A DNA stretch of 64,000 nt from Emcibacteraceae bacterium (lineage in GTDB: Bacteria > Pseudomonadota > Alphaproteobacteria > Sphingomonadales > Emcibacteraceae). Each line of letters begins with the position of its first letter. Position 1 is the first letter of the stretch. Below the pieces are notes generated by a model. That model did no database searches. It saw only the letters and a program-made list of their open reading frames with translations, and was not told where the DNA came from. The DNA lies in assembly GCA_041396985.1 (NCBI GenBank), contig JAWKXO010000001.1, positions 868,001 to 932,000 on the forward strand, read 5' to 3'. Both the position numbers and the translations under genes were made by a program. Shown here in pieces: positions 18,296 through 26,928 of the stretch.

Positions 18296-18374
18296 TTCTC
18301 ACCCATTAATCATGATTTATTCTGCATGCAGGATATGACCAATTTCGTATCAGGGTCTTTTATTTTAGCAAAAT

Positions 18375-18968
18375 TCAGCTGTTCATTGCATTAAGAGGGC
18401 CGACAACGGCAAGAAATTCTCGGCGTGTTTTTTCATCCTCACGAAAAGCTCCAACCATTTGACTTGTAACCATAGAAACGCCGTGTTTATGAACACCTCT
18501 GGTGCTCATACATTCATGAGTGGCCTGGATAACAACACCGACCCCTAACGGCTCAAGAATATCCTGAATACAGTCGGCTATCTGCGCTGTCATTTTTTCC
18601 TGAACCTGAAGTCGCTTGGCATAGGTTTCAACAACACGTGCAAGCTTGCTAATACCGACAATTTTATTTTTGGGAAGATAGCCGACATGAGCCTTTCCAA
18701 TGATGGGAGCCATATGATGCTCGCAGTGAGATTCAAATGGAATATCCCTCAGTACGACCATTTCATCATAGCCATGCACCTCTTCAAAAGTGCGCGAAAG
18801 ATACTCTCTCGGATCCTGATGATACCCTTTATAAAATTCATCGTAAGATTTCACGACGCGCTTGGGTGTATCTATCAGCCCTTCCCGCGACGGATCTTCA
18901 CCTGCATATCTAAGCAAAGTACGAATGGCTTCTTCCGCTTCTTTTCTGCTTGGTTTTTTATCTGACAT
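18375..18968 (-). CDS. folE: GTP cyclohydrolase I
   Basis: A 197-residue enzyme that converts GTP to dihydroneopterin triphosphate, the first step of folate synthesis. Zinc and catalytic residues are visible in ESHCEHHMAPIIGKAHVGYLP and in ATHECMSTRGVHK, and GISKLARVVE is the family stretch. The start codon directly abuts the stop of apaG on the same strand, so they are likely co-transcribed. Confidence 0.97.
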   Translation of the reverse strand: MSDKKPSRKEAEEAIRTLLRYAGEDPSREGLIDTPKRVVKSYDEFYKGYHQDPREYLSRTFEEVHGYDEMVVLRDIPFESHCEHHMAPIIGKAHVGYLPKNKIVGISKLARVVETYAKRLQVQEKMTAQIADCIQDILEPLGVGVVIQATHECMSTRGVHKHGVSMVTSQMVGAFREDEKTRREFLAVVGPLNAMNS

Positions 18969-19376
18969 TTAATGAACCTTCCTGTCTTCTGTCGGGATAT
19001 CCAGTGAAAAAGTTGGTATTTCCACATCAAAATAGGCCCCGTCCATTACTTTCATTCTATAGCTACCCGTCATAAACCCAGATGAAGTTGTGAGTGGCGC
19101 TCCGCTCGTATATTCAAACGCACCACCGGGCTCCAGAATGGGCTGCTCGCCCACTACACCTTCGCCGTCCACTTCATGTTGCTGGCCATTTCCATCTGTA
19201 ATTATCCAATGACGTCTATGCAGTTGAACCGTTTCCCTGCCATAATTTTCAATATGGACCTGATATCCCCAGACATAATGCCCTTCTTCCGGAACTGATT
19301 CCTGATCAAGGTAAAAGGGGACTACTGAAACGCCAATATCATTGGTAATGGATTTATATTTTTTTTGTTCGTCCAT
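18969..19376 (-). CDS. apaG: ApaG-domain protein (Co2+/Mg2+ efflux protein ApaG family)
   Basis: A 135-residue single-domain ApaG protein with an immunoglobulin-like beta fold: VWGYQVHIENYGRETVQLHRRHWIITDGNG, then VVGEQPILEPGGAFEYTSGAPL and GFMTGSYRM, all family hallmarks. The biochemical role is not settled; the name comes from effects on cobalt resistance. The start at 19376 gives the usual length and has AAGAGC upstream; a longer reading would run into metZ. It sits between metZ and folE; metZ-apaG adjacency is common in alphaproteobacteria. Confidence 0.93.
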   Translation of the reverse strand: MDEQKKYKSITNDIGVSVVPFYLDQESVPEEGHYVWGYQVHIENYGRETVQLHRRHWIITDGNGQQHEVDGEGVVGEQPILEPGGAFEYTSGAPLTTSSGFMTGSYRMKVMDGAYFDVEIPTFSLDIPTEDRKVH

Positions 19377-19416
19377 AACGCTGCTCTTTAAAATACTAAT
19401 CAAATCAAATTGACTG

Positions 19417-20631
19417 TTACAGTCCAGCGATCTTTGCCGCTCTTGCAAAATCCTCGATCAAATCATCCGCATGTTCAAGACCGACTGAAAGCCGCAACAT
19501 ACCTTCCGTAATTCCCATATCAAGACGCGCACTTTCCTCAACAGACTTATGTGTCGTGCTTGCGGGGTGAGTCATCAGGCTTTTCGCATCCCCTATATTA
19601 TTGGAAATATCCGTCACTTCCAATGCATTTAGGAATTTAAAAGCCTGTTCTCTGCCACCGGGGACAAACACCGTTACAACTGTACCGCCAGCTGACATTT
19701 GTTTCATCGCCAGTTCATGCTGTTTGAAATCGGGACGTCCGGGATAATTTACTGACGTAAAGACACCAAGATCGGCAAGGCCATCAGCCACTTTCGCAGC
19801 ATTTGAGCACATTTTATCAATTCGCAAATCCAGCGTTTCCATGCCTTTAAGCATCACCCAGGCATTAAATGGGCTTAAGTTTGGCCCGGTATGACGAATA
19901 TAGGGAAGAATAATTTCATCCATATTTTTTTCAGATGTAAGGATACAGCCGCCAAGGCAACGGCCCTGCCCGTCAATATGTTTGGTAGACGAATAAATTA
20001 TAAAATCGGCCCCGTATTTTACCGGCTTCTGCAAAAGTGGCGTCGCAAAAACATTATCAACAACAACCAATGCGCCATTTTCATGAGCCACGTCACAAAC
20101 GAACTGAATATCCACGACATCAAGGGTTGGATTGGCTGGAGATTCAAGGAATACAGCCGTGGTGTTTGGCTGCATTGCCGCTTTCCAGGCTTCGTTATCC
20201 TGCCCATCAACCAGAGTGCAGCTGACACCAAATTTCGGCAGGATATTTTCAATGAAGACGCGGCATGAGCCAAACAAAGTCTTGCTGGAAACCACATGAT
20301 CACCAGCTTTTACAATTGAAAGCATCGTCGATGTCATCGCTGCCATCCCGGTTGCCGTTGACCGTGCCGTCTCCGCGCCTTCAATCAACGCCATTCTGTC
20401 TTCAAACATTGCACATGTCGGGTTGCGCAGACGCGAATAGGTATAGCCGTCCTGTTCCCCATTAAAACGGGCGGCCGCGTCCTCTGCACAGTCATAAGCA
20501 TAACCTGATGTCATGAACATGCTCTCGCTTGTTTCGCCGAGTTCGCTTCGATAAGTGCCTCCGCGAACAAGTTTCGTTTGCAAACGCCACTTATCCGTTA
20601 TGTCTTTATTTTGTCCTGTGTCTCGTTTCAT
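19417..20631 (-). CDS. metZ: O-succinylhomoserine sulfhydrylase
   Basis: A 404-residue PLP enzyme of the Cys/Met metabolism family that makes homocysteine from O-succinylhomoserine and sulfide. It shows the early substrate and PLP contacts (YTYSRLRNPT), the VVDNVFATP stretch and the PLP-binding Lys in YSSTKHIDGQGRCLGG. The direct sulfhydrylation role rather than cystathionine synthase is inferred from overall similarity to alphaproteobacterial MetZ and from apaG adjacency. It is followed on the same strand by apaG after 40 bases. Confidence 0.93.
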   Translation of the reverse strand: MKRDTGQNKDITDKWRLQTKLVRGGTYRSELGETSESMFMTSGYAYDCAEDAAARFNGEQDGYTYSRLRNPTCAMFEDRMALIEGAETARSTATGMAAMTSTMLSIVKAGDHVVSSKTLFGSCRVFIENILPKFGVSCTLVDGQDNEAWKAAMQPNTTAVFLESPANPTLDVVDIQFVCDVAHENGALVVVDNVFATPLLQKPVKYGADFIIYSSTKHIDGQGRCLGGCILTSEKNMDEIILPYIRHTGPNLSPFNAWVMLKGMETLDLRIDKMCSNAAKVADGLADLGVFTSVNYPGRPDFKQHELAMKQMSAGGTVVTVFVPGGREQAFKFLNALEVTDISNNIGDAKSLMTHPASTTHKSVEESARLDMGITEGMLRLSVGLEHADDLIEDFARAAKIAGL

Positions 20632-20700
20632 TATCGTTACCCTGACTTGTAATTACGTATATTAGGCTGGAATATTTTTTTAAATTTAAACCAGACTCCG

Positions 20701-21639
20701 CTAATTACTACAGGATGCCCCACCAAGTACACAAAAAGTTGAACAAAATGGGTGATTTAATGAAACGTCCTGCCGCGCAGATGAAAGCGTGTCGCCCATA
20801 TTAAATTGCTGATCATAGGCAAGAAGTGTACAGGCCATGATGGCAGGACGATCTGCGCCCTTATGTTTTACAACCATTCGGGACGTGGCACACATCATAT
20901 TTTCAGGATTAACATTTAATATCCCCCAACAGGCCGTGGTGATTTCAACCACATCCTTCTGCAAATCCATTTCCGGGAAAAGTATAAGCTTATGGGGATT
21001 AATTGCATCAACCTTAATTGATAACTCAGAAAATAACCTAGCATAGCCCTTCCTAAGCTCATCTTCGCTCTCGTGGGTAAACGTTCGCCCTGCTACATGG
21101 ATATCAAAGCCGTTATCCGATAGCCATTTAAGCCCCATTATCATAGGCTCCCAGCTTTTATTCCCACGTTCCTTCTCGTGAATTTCTCTGGTGTAATGAT
21201 CCATCGAAACCCGGATTGACAAGCGGTCAGAATAGCGGCTTTTTAAATCAAGCAACGCATCCTGATGACGCATCATAGGCCTCATGGCATTGGTAAGAAC
21301 CAAAATCCTGAACCCAAAATCCAGCGCGGTTTCGAGGATTTTAATAATATCCGGGTTCATAAACGGCTCCCCTCCGGTCAGGCCGATCTCTGAAACCGCA
21401 ATATTTTTCTCTTTTATTTCTTCGAAAAATGGGATCACCTCTTCCAGACGGATATAGGAGAGCGCATCATTTTTAGGGGACGATTCAATATAACAATTTT
21501 CACATTCAAGATTACAAAGTGTGCCCGTATTAAACCATAGGGTTTCAAGGTTTTTCAGGCGAACATGGGCCCGCGGGCTGCCATCCAGAGTAAAATCAGG
21601 ATTACTAAATTTACCGGTATTTTCAATTAATTTGTCCAT
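20701..21639 (-). CDS. Radical SAM protein of unknown function, alphaproteobacterial type
   Basis: A 312-residue radical SAM enzyme. The cluster motif CNLECENCYIESSP lies about 30 residues in, followed by GLTGGEPFMNP for SAM binding. The C-terminus has a second group of cysteines, HPFCSTFCVLGGASCSN, and there are further Cys in TTACWGI, MCATSRM and ACTLL, which could hold an auxiliary cluster. From memory, close relatives occur widely in alphaproteobacteria without assigned function. I start at the ATG at 21639 because that gives the usual N-terminus (DKLIENTGKF); ATGs at 21654 and 21678 are alternatives. No neighbouring gene hints at a substrate peptide or pathway. Confidence 0.85.
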   Translation of the reverse strand: MDKLIENTGKFSNPDFTLDGSPRAHVRLKNLETLWFNTGTLCNLECENCYIESSPKNDALSYIRLEEVIPFFEEIKEKNIAVSEIGLTGGEPFMNPDIIKILETALDFGFRILVLTNAMRPMMRHQDALLDLKSRYSDRLSIRVSMDHYTREIHEKERGNKSWEPMIMGLKWLSDNGFDIHVAGRTFTHESEDELRKGYARLFSELSIKVDAINPHKLILFPEMDLQKDVVEITTACWGILNVNPENMMCATSRMVVKHKGADRPAIMACTLLAYDQQFNMGDTLSSARQDVSLNHPFCSTFCVLGGASCSN

Positions 21640-21722
21640 TGGCGAACCATACATCAAAAATTTTATCCCCGATATCATTAATTTGTAACATAATCGTGAT
21701 TACAAACATGTCAATTGAGACT

Positions 21723-22964
21723 TTATTCAGCGTGAGCATTTCCAATTGTAATTGCTGTTAAAAACACATTCTTTGCTGTGCGAACCATGGTTGAAATATC
21801 CGCCCATTCATCCGTAAAGCCACGACGTCCCCCTCTTTCGCTTGAAATGCCAATCGATAATGTTCCACCCGCAATCGATACATTTAAATTTGCCGATCCG
21901 GCATCTGATAGTCGCGGGCTATTTCCAAGATACTCTGATATTTTAATTGAGGTTTGCAACAGTGAAGACTCCCGGGCACCCTCAATCTGCCCCGGAGGCG
22001 TATCAGAGACGACTTCCATTTCAAACTTAATTCCCAGTTCTTTGGTTACTTCAGCAAGAATGTCACGCACTTTATCTTCCATTGTCATGATATGCTCAAG
22101 ATCAAGTGACCTTACATCAAGCGAAAACCAGCCATGTTCCGGTTTATGATTAAATACCGATCCACTATTAATTACCGCTACATTTAACCTTGTGCGTCTG
22201 TCCTCATAAATCTGCGGTTCCGGGATTTGCATAATTCTGTCCACGGAACGGCCAATGGCCTGATTAACATTGGGAAGACCGCCGTTAAGGGTATGTCCGG
22301 CCGGGCCATATGCATGAATTTTCCACCAGTGAATGCCTAATGCTCCATAACTGATGCTGTTTCCCTCACCCAGAACATCTACAAAGGCAATCGCCTTATC
22401 TTTATAATCTGCATAAAGTTTTTTCATGCCCCGAAGCCCTGTTTCCTCCTCCGCGACACCGGCAAAAATAATATCATGCTCGGGAATAAAGCCCATATCG
22501 ACCAACGCTTTTGCCGCCATTAATAATGAAACGGAAGTTAAGGATGTGTTGGTTCCAGGCCCAACCACCCGGTCCCCGTCAATATGCGGCAAGGTTCCCG
22601 CCGCCCGTTGATTTTCGGCCACTGTTGTCAAATCATCAAGTGTCGAAACAAAGATCAGTGCCTTTCCTGAACGCCCCCTAATTTTACCGATAACATTTGG
22701 AGCCTCATCTATATGAACATCGCTTAGTCCAATTTTTTTCATTTCTTCAGCAACGGCCTCTGCCCTTTCCTGTTCTTTTCCCGAGGGGGAAATAATACCG
22801 CCTATTTTAATCAGCAAATTGGCAGCATCATTACGCATCCCATCAATTTCAGATAATCCTTCCTTTACGTGTTGGTCATTAATGACCTCTTCCAATGACC
22901 TTTCACCTGCCAATGCTGTAATGCTGTTTAACAAGATAAATGTAGATAAAATAAATCTGAACAA
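21723..22964 (-). CDS. Exported M20-like peptidase homologue lacking metal ligands
   Basis: A 413-residue protein with a signal peptide (cut likely after ALAG, residue 20) and the two-domain M20/M28-like layout including a dimerisation insert (GIHWWKIHAYGPAGHT). The usual metal residues are poorly kept: the HxD position reads L109-D-D111, the bridging Asp in GPG..D reads GPGTNT (137-140), and the final His before EW reads RRGFTDEW. The catalytic EEETG (about 172-176) and an Asp at 196 remain. It is either a divergent hydrolase with another metal site or an inactive periplasmic binding protein. It stands alone, 44 bases before the radical SAM gene region. Confidence 0.75.
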   Translation of the reverse strand: MFRFILSTFILLNSITALAGERSLEEVINDQHVKEGLSEIDGMRNDAANLLIKIGGIISPSGKEQERAEAVAEEMKKIGLSDVHIDEAPNVIGKIRGRSGKALIFVSTLDDLTTVAENQRAAGTLPHIDGDRVVGPGTNTSLTSVSLLMAAKALVDMGFIPEHDIIFAGVAEEETGLRGMKKLYADYKDKAIAFVDVLGEGNSISYGALGIHWWKIHAYGPAGHTLNGGLPNVNQAIGRSVDRIMQIPEPQIYEDRRTRLNVAVINSGSVFNHKPEHGWFSLDVRSLDLEHIMTMEDKVRDILAEVTKELGIKFEMEVVSDTPPGQIEGARESSLLQTSIKISEYLGNSPRLSDAGSANLNVSIAGGTLSIGISSERGGRRGFTDEWADISTMVRTAKNVFLTAITIGNAHAE

Positions 22965-23085
22965 TTGAAGCTCCCCTATGAATATTTTGATAAAAAAGCA
23001 TACTTTATTCTGGATATCAAGCCTGATTGATTTAAGCTAAAACTGTTGATAAAGATTAGTTTCATAAATTGTGAAAGGCCAGACT

Positions 23086-23394
23086 ATGCTGGAATTAAGA
23101 CCCAACTGTGAATTTTGTGATAAAGATTTGCCGCCGGATGCTAATGACGCCTGTATCTGTACTTATGAATGTACATTCTGCCGTGATTGTGTTGATAATA
23201 TTCTTGAAAATGTCTGTCCCAACTGTGGTGGCGGGTTTGAAAAACGCCCCATCAGACCCAAAACGGCCAGACGCCCTAACGTAAGCCTCGCTCACGACCC
23301 CGCATCTACAAAACGGAAAAATACAAAATATTCCATGTCTGAAATAAAGGAATTTTCCAGCAAGGCCAAAGACATTCCACCGTCAGAACGCTGA
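23086..23394 (+). CDS. DUF1272 cysteine-rich protein
   Basis: A 102-residue soluble protein. Residues 1-55 form a zinc-ribbon-like domain: ELRPNCEFCDKDLPPD, then CICTYECTFCRDCVD and VCPNCGGGFEKRP, with CxxC pairs suited to bind zinc, as in the DUF1272 family. The tail is basic and Ser-rich and looks unstructured. I start at the ATG at 23086, which has AAAGG 7 bases upstream, rather than the GTG at 23071. Function unknown. Confidence 0.88.
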   Translation: MLELRPNCEFCDKDLPPDANDACICTYECTFCRDCVDNILENVCPNCGGGFEKRPIRPKTARRPNVSLAHDPASTKRKNTKYSMSEIKEFSSKAKDIPPSER

Positions 23395-23422
23395 TTTTAG
23401 ACTTTTTTATACGATAATTTTA

Positions 23423-25450
23423 TTAAAGTCCGGCCATTAATCTTGTGCCCTGGTCAATCGCCCTTTTAGCGTCAAGTTCTACGGCTTCCTCGGCACCACC
23501 GATTAGATGAAATGGTTTTTTTAGTCCGGTTACAAGTTCACGCAAGGGTTCCTGCCCGGCACAAATGATAACATTATCAACGGGGAGCAGTTTTTCTTCA
23601 CCGCCAATTTTCAAATGAAGTCCCTGATTATCAATTTTTATATAGACGCAACCGGCAATCATTTTTACGCCTTTTTTAAGAAGCCCAGCCCGATGGGCCC
23701 AGCCGCTTGTTTTACCAAGCCCGCTGCCTATCTTAGAATTTTTCCTTTGAAGTAGAAATATTTCTCTTGCCGGCTTACCAATTTCCGGGTTTATCCCTTC
23801 AATGGCGCCGCGGGTCTCTAAGCTCATATCCACGCCCCATTCATTCATGAATGTTTTAATATCTAGGCTTGCAGAAGGTTCGCATTTCTCATGAACCAGA
23901 AATTCGGCAATATCAAAACCAATTCCCCCGGCACCAATAATGGCCACTTTTTTACCAACAGGTTTCATATTTTTAAGGACATCCAGATAACCCAGCACTT
24001 TCGGATGATCTATACCCGCAATATCAGGCACCCGGGGAGTGACGCCTGTCGCAACCACCACATCCTCAAAATCGCTTACATTTAATTCATGAGAAGTCAC
24101 TTTATGGTCAAGCTTAAGACTTATGCCTAAAAGCTCAATCTGGCGTCTAAAATAGCGTATTGTTTCATTGAATTCTTCCTTGCCCGGAATTTTCTTAGCA
24201 AGATTAAACTGACCGCCAATTTGATCTGTCGCATCAAAAAGGGTAACATGATGTCCCCGCATCGCTGCTGTGCAAGCAGCCGCCAGCCCAGCAGGACCGG
24301 CCCCGATTACGGCAATTTTTTTCTTCCGTTTCGCTGGGGTAATGTTAAGTTCCGTTTCATGGCAGGCCCGTGGATTAACCAGACAACTGGTCAGTTTCAT
24401 CTGAAAAACATGATCAAGACAGGCCTGATTACAACCAATACAGCTGTTAATTTCATCTGCCTTTCCGTTTGCCGCTTTATTAACAAATTCCGGATCCGCC
24501 AAAAACGGACGCGCCATTGAAACCATATCTGCGTCCCCTCTTGCCAAAACGGCCTCCGCCACCTCAGGCGTATTGATACGGTTTGATGTGATCACCGGCA
24601 CTGACAGGGACTTTTTTACTTTGGCCGTGACCCAGGCAAACGCGGCTCGCGGTACTTTTGTGATGATGGTTGGAATACGCGCTTCGTGCCAGCCGATCCC
24701 GGTATTGATAATATTGACACCTACTTTTTCCAGCGCTTTGCCGAGCTTAATGACCTCTGGCAATGTACTGCCATCCTCGACCAGATCAATCATTGAAAGC
24801 CGATAAATAATAATAAAATTATTGCCGACTGCTTTTCTTACCCGCCGCACCACTTCAAGGGGGAAACGCATACGGTTTTCATAAGAACCGCCCCATTTGT
24901 CATTTCGCCGGTTGGTGCGGTGGACAATAAACTGGTTTATGAAATATCCTTCTGAACCCATAATCTCAACACCATCATAGCCCGCTTTTTTTGCCAGTTC
25001 GGCACATCTTGCAAAATCATCTATGGATTTTTCAATTTCCTCTTCGGAAACTTCATGTGGCTTGAACGGATTGATCGGTGCCTGAATGGCGGAAGGTGCC
25101 ACCGAATTCGAATGCGCGGCATATCGTCCTGAATGCAGGATCTGCATACATATTTTGCCGCCTGCTTTATGAACGGCTTCGGTCACTGTACTGTGGTTAT
25201 TAACATCCTTTTCATTTGCCATTTGCCCGGCACCGGCAAAAACCGCCCCTTCCGCATTTGGCGAAATACCGCCCGTCACAATCAGCCCTACACCGCCTCT
25301 GGCTCTCTCGGCATAAAATGCAGCCATGCGGTCAAACCCTCCCGGCACCTCTTCCAGACCCGTATGCATTGACCCCATAAGGATACGGTTTTTAAGCTGA
25401 CAAAACCCCAAATCAAGAGGTTCCATAAAATGCGGATAAAATTTATTCAT
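23423..25450 (-). CDS. fadH: 2,4-dienoyl-CoA reductase (NADPH)-like flavoenzyme
   Basis: A 675-residue iron-sulfur flavoenzyme of the FadH/trimethylamine dehydrogenase family. Domain order: an old-yellow-enzyme TIM barrel with FMN (1-330), a 4Fe-4S site with Cys at 337, 340, 344 and 356 (CIGCNQAC), then FAD (IGAGPAGLAAAC near 383) and NAD(P) (IIGAGGIGFDIAEF) binding domains. FadH removes double bonds of 2,4-dienoyl-CoA so unsaturated fatty acids can be degraded. It overlaps the end of the enoyl-CoA hydratase gene by 8 bases, which supports a lipid role. The exact substrate is not proven, as relatives act on other enones. Confidence 0.88.
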   Translation of the reverse strand: MNKFYPHFMEPLDLGFCQLKNRILMGSMHTGLEEVPGGFDRMAAFYAERARGGVGLIVTGGISPNAEGAVFAGAGQMANEKDVNNHSTVTEAVHKAGGKICMQILHSGRYAAHSNSVAPSAIQAPINPFKPHEVSEEEIEKSIDDFARCAELAKKAGYDGVEIMGSEGYFINQFIVHRTNRRNDKWGGSYENRMRFPLEVVRRVRKAVGNNFIIIYRLSMIDLVEDGSTLPEVIKLGKALEKVGVNIINTGIGWHEARIPTIITKVPRAAFAWVTAKVKKSLSVPVITSNRINTPEVAEAVLARGDADMVSMARPFLADPEFVNKAANGKADEINSCIGCNQACLDHVFQMKLTSCLVNPRACHETELNITPAKRKKKIAVIGAGPAGLAAACTAAMRGHHVTLFDATDQIGGQFNLAKKIPGKEEFNETIRYFRRQIELLGISLKLDHKVTSHELNVSDFEDVVVATGVTPRVPDIAGIDHPKVLGYLDVLKNMKPVGKKVAIIGAGGIGFDIAEFLVHEKCEPSASLDIKTFMNEWGVDMSLETRGAIEGINPEIGKPAREIFLLQRKNSKIGSGLGKTSGWAHRAGLLKKGVKMIAGCVYIKIDNQGLHLKIGGEEKLLPVDNVIICAGQEPLRELVTGLKKPFHLIGGAEEAVELDAKRAIDQGTRLMAGL

Positions 25451-26222
25451 CTTTATGGGACGCTCTTTTTGCCACAAAAGCTTCAAATGCAGCCTTGACC
25501 GGTTCAGATGAAAAGCATTTTAAGAACTCAACCATTTCCCGGTCAAACGTCTTCATCCTTTTTTTACTGTCATGGCTCATAAGCTTCTTTGTCGCCAATA
25601 CGGCCTGCGTTGGCATGGCGGTGATGGTTTTTGCGCTTTGAAAGGCCATTTCAAGCGGGTTTTCAACGACAGCCGTCAGCAGTCCGTCTTTTGATGCTCG
25701 TTCCGCGGTAATGGTATCGCCCAGCAGGAGCCATTCAGAAGCCCTTGCCCGACCCATCAGCTGAGGCATGATATAGCTGGCTGCTGCTTCCGGGCTAAGG
25801 CCCAGTTTTACAAAAGGCATTGAAAAACTGGCTTCCGGTGATGCATAGACAAGATCACAATGGAGCAGCATTGTTGTGCCAATACCGACAGCAACCCCCT
25901 CCACCGCAGCGATAATCGGTTTTGGAAAATGGATCAGTGTATCAATGAATGCTGGTGCTACATGATTTCGGCTGAAGGATTGATTTTGCTGAAGCTCAAT
26001 AAAATCATCAATGTCATTTCCGGCGGAAAAACATTCTTTTTCACCCGAAATAAGGACCAGTTTAACATCATCATTCTGTTCAACATCGTTCAGCATTTTT
26101 GTAAGCGCACGGTACATTTCAAAAGACAATGAATTCATCTTTTCCGCTCTGCTAATTTTTATATGAAGAATTTGGTTTGATAGTTCTGCAACCAGACTGG
26201 AGGGTAAATTATCAATTTTCAT
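25443..26222 (-). CDS. Enoyl-CoA hydratase/isomerase family protein
   Basis: A 259-residue crotonase-fold enzyme. It has the oxyanion-hole stretch SAGNDIDDF (about 67-75) and AVEGVAVGIGTTMLLHCDLVYASPEA with the second oxyanion Gly, followed by FVKLGLSPEAAASYIMP, where the Glu-like catalytic position falls. It could act as hydratase or delta3-delta2 isomerase in fatty-acid oxidation. It is translationally coupled to the dienoyl-CoA reductase downstream. Confidence 0.88.
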   Translation of the reverse strand: MKIDNLPSSLVAELSNQILHIKISRAEKMNSLSFEMYRALTKMLNDVEQNDDVKLVLISGEKECFSAGNDIDDFIELQQNQSFSRNHVAPAFIDTLIHFPKPIIAAVEGVAVGIGTTMLLHCDLVYASPEASFSMPFVKLGLSPEAAASYIMPQLMGRARASEWLLLGDTITAERASKDGLLTAVVENPLEMAFQSAKTITAMPTQAVLATKKLMSHDSKKRMKTFDREMVEFLKCFSSEPVKAAFEAFVAKRASHKDE

Positions 26223-26316
26223 CTTATTCTATTCCCTTGTTGATTGACTTAAATTTAAAATATACCCTTAAGTCTACGAAGCATCCAGCCTGTAATTGAT
26301 TTTTGGAAATATACCG

Positions 26317-26892
26317 ATGACAAGCGACATAAAACTAGAACCCCTTGCACTGGCCGATTGGGATCCTTCCCTGTCAGAAATTATTGATGACATGAACGGC
26401 AGGCCGCTTAATGTTCATAGCCTGATGGCCCATAATCCTGAGCTTCTAAAAGCCTGGTGGAATTTCAGAAATTATTCCGTCAATGGCGGCTCGCTTGGAA
26501 GGAGAAAGGGAGAACTGGTCATTTTACGCGTGGCCGTTCATATGAAATCCTGGTACGAATGGGCATCCCATGTTGATCGCTCGCTTTCCTGTGGCCTTAG
26601 TATGGATGAAATAAACCGGGTTAAAAAAGAAACCGTTAAGGACTGGGAGCCTTCTGAGGCCATATTACTAAGCGCCGTGGATGAACTTATTAAAAATCAC
26701 GCGCTTTCTCAGGAAACACTGTCCGCTCTTAAAGACCATTATAGCCATAAGCAAATTATGGACATCATCGCCATCCACGGTATGTATATTATTTTAGGCT
26801 GCATGATTAACAGCTGGGGCCTTGAACTTGATCCTCATATAAATGAAAGACTGCCGGAAGGGATGGTGGAAGATAAATTTATGTTTGTCTGA
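26317..26892 (+). CDS. Carboxymuconolactone decarboxylase/AhpD-like family protein
   Basis: A 191-residue all-helical CMD-family protein. The core YEWASHVDRSLSCGLSMDEINRVKK has the family Glu and His and the following helix, and IIAIHGMYIILGCMINSW matches the second helix pair. The redox CxxC of AhpD is absent, so peroxidase function is unlikely; actual substrate unknown. The ATG at 26317 has GGA 9 bases upstream. Divergent from the enoyl-CoA hydratase gene and convergent with the polysaccharide locus. Confidence 0.85.
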   Translation: MTSDIKLEPLALADWDPSLSEIIDDMNGRPLNVHSLMAHNPELLKAWWNFRNYSVNGGSLGRRKGELVILRVAVHMKSWYEWASHVDRSLSCGLSMDEINRVKKETVKDWEPSEAILLSAVDELIKNHALSQETLSALKDHYSHKQIMDIIAIHGMYIILGCMINSWGLELDPHINERLPEGMVEDKFMFV

Positions 26893-26928
26893 AAAGCGAT
26901 CTAATTAAATTGATCCAATTCGGATTAT

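Noticed and set aside
17135..22964. argE and the second M20-like gene as duplicates
   Set aside because: They share only the broad fold; one is cytoplasmic with full ligands, the other exported and lacking them.
23395..23422. GACTTT/AAAGTC repeat between DUF1272 and fadH as bidirectional terminator
   Set aside because: Six pairs with a long AT-rich loop; plausible but not distinct from AT-rich background.
26893..26928. GATC...GATC repeat between the convergent CMD-like and GT4 genes as terminator
   Set aside because: Only four pairs and no T run; too weak to call.
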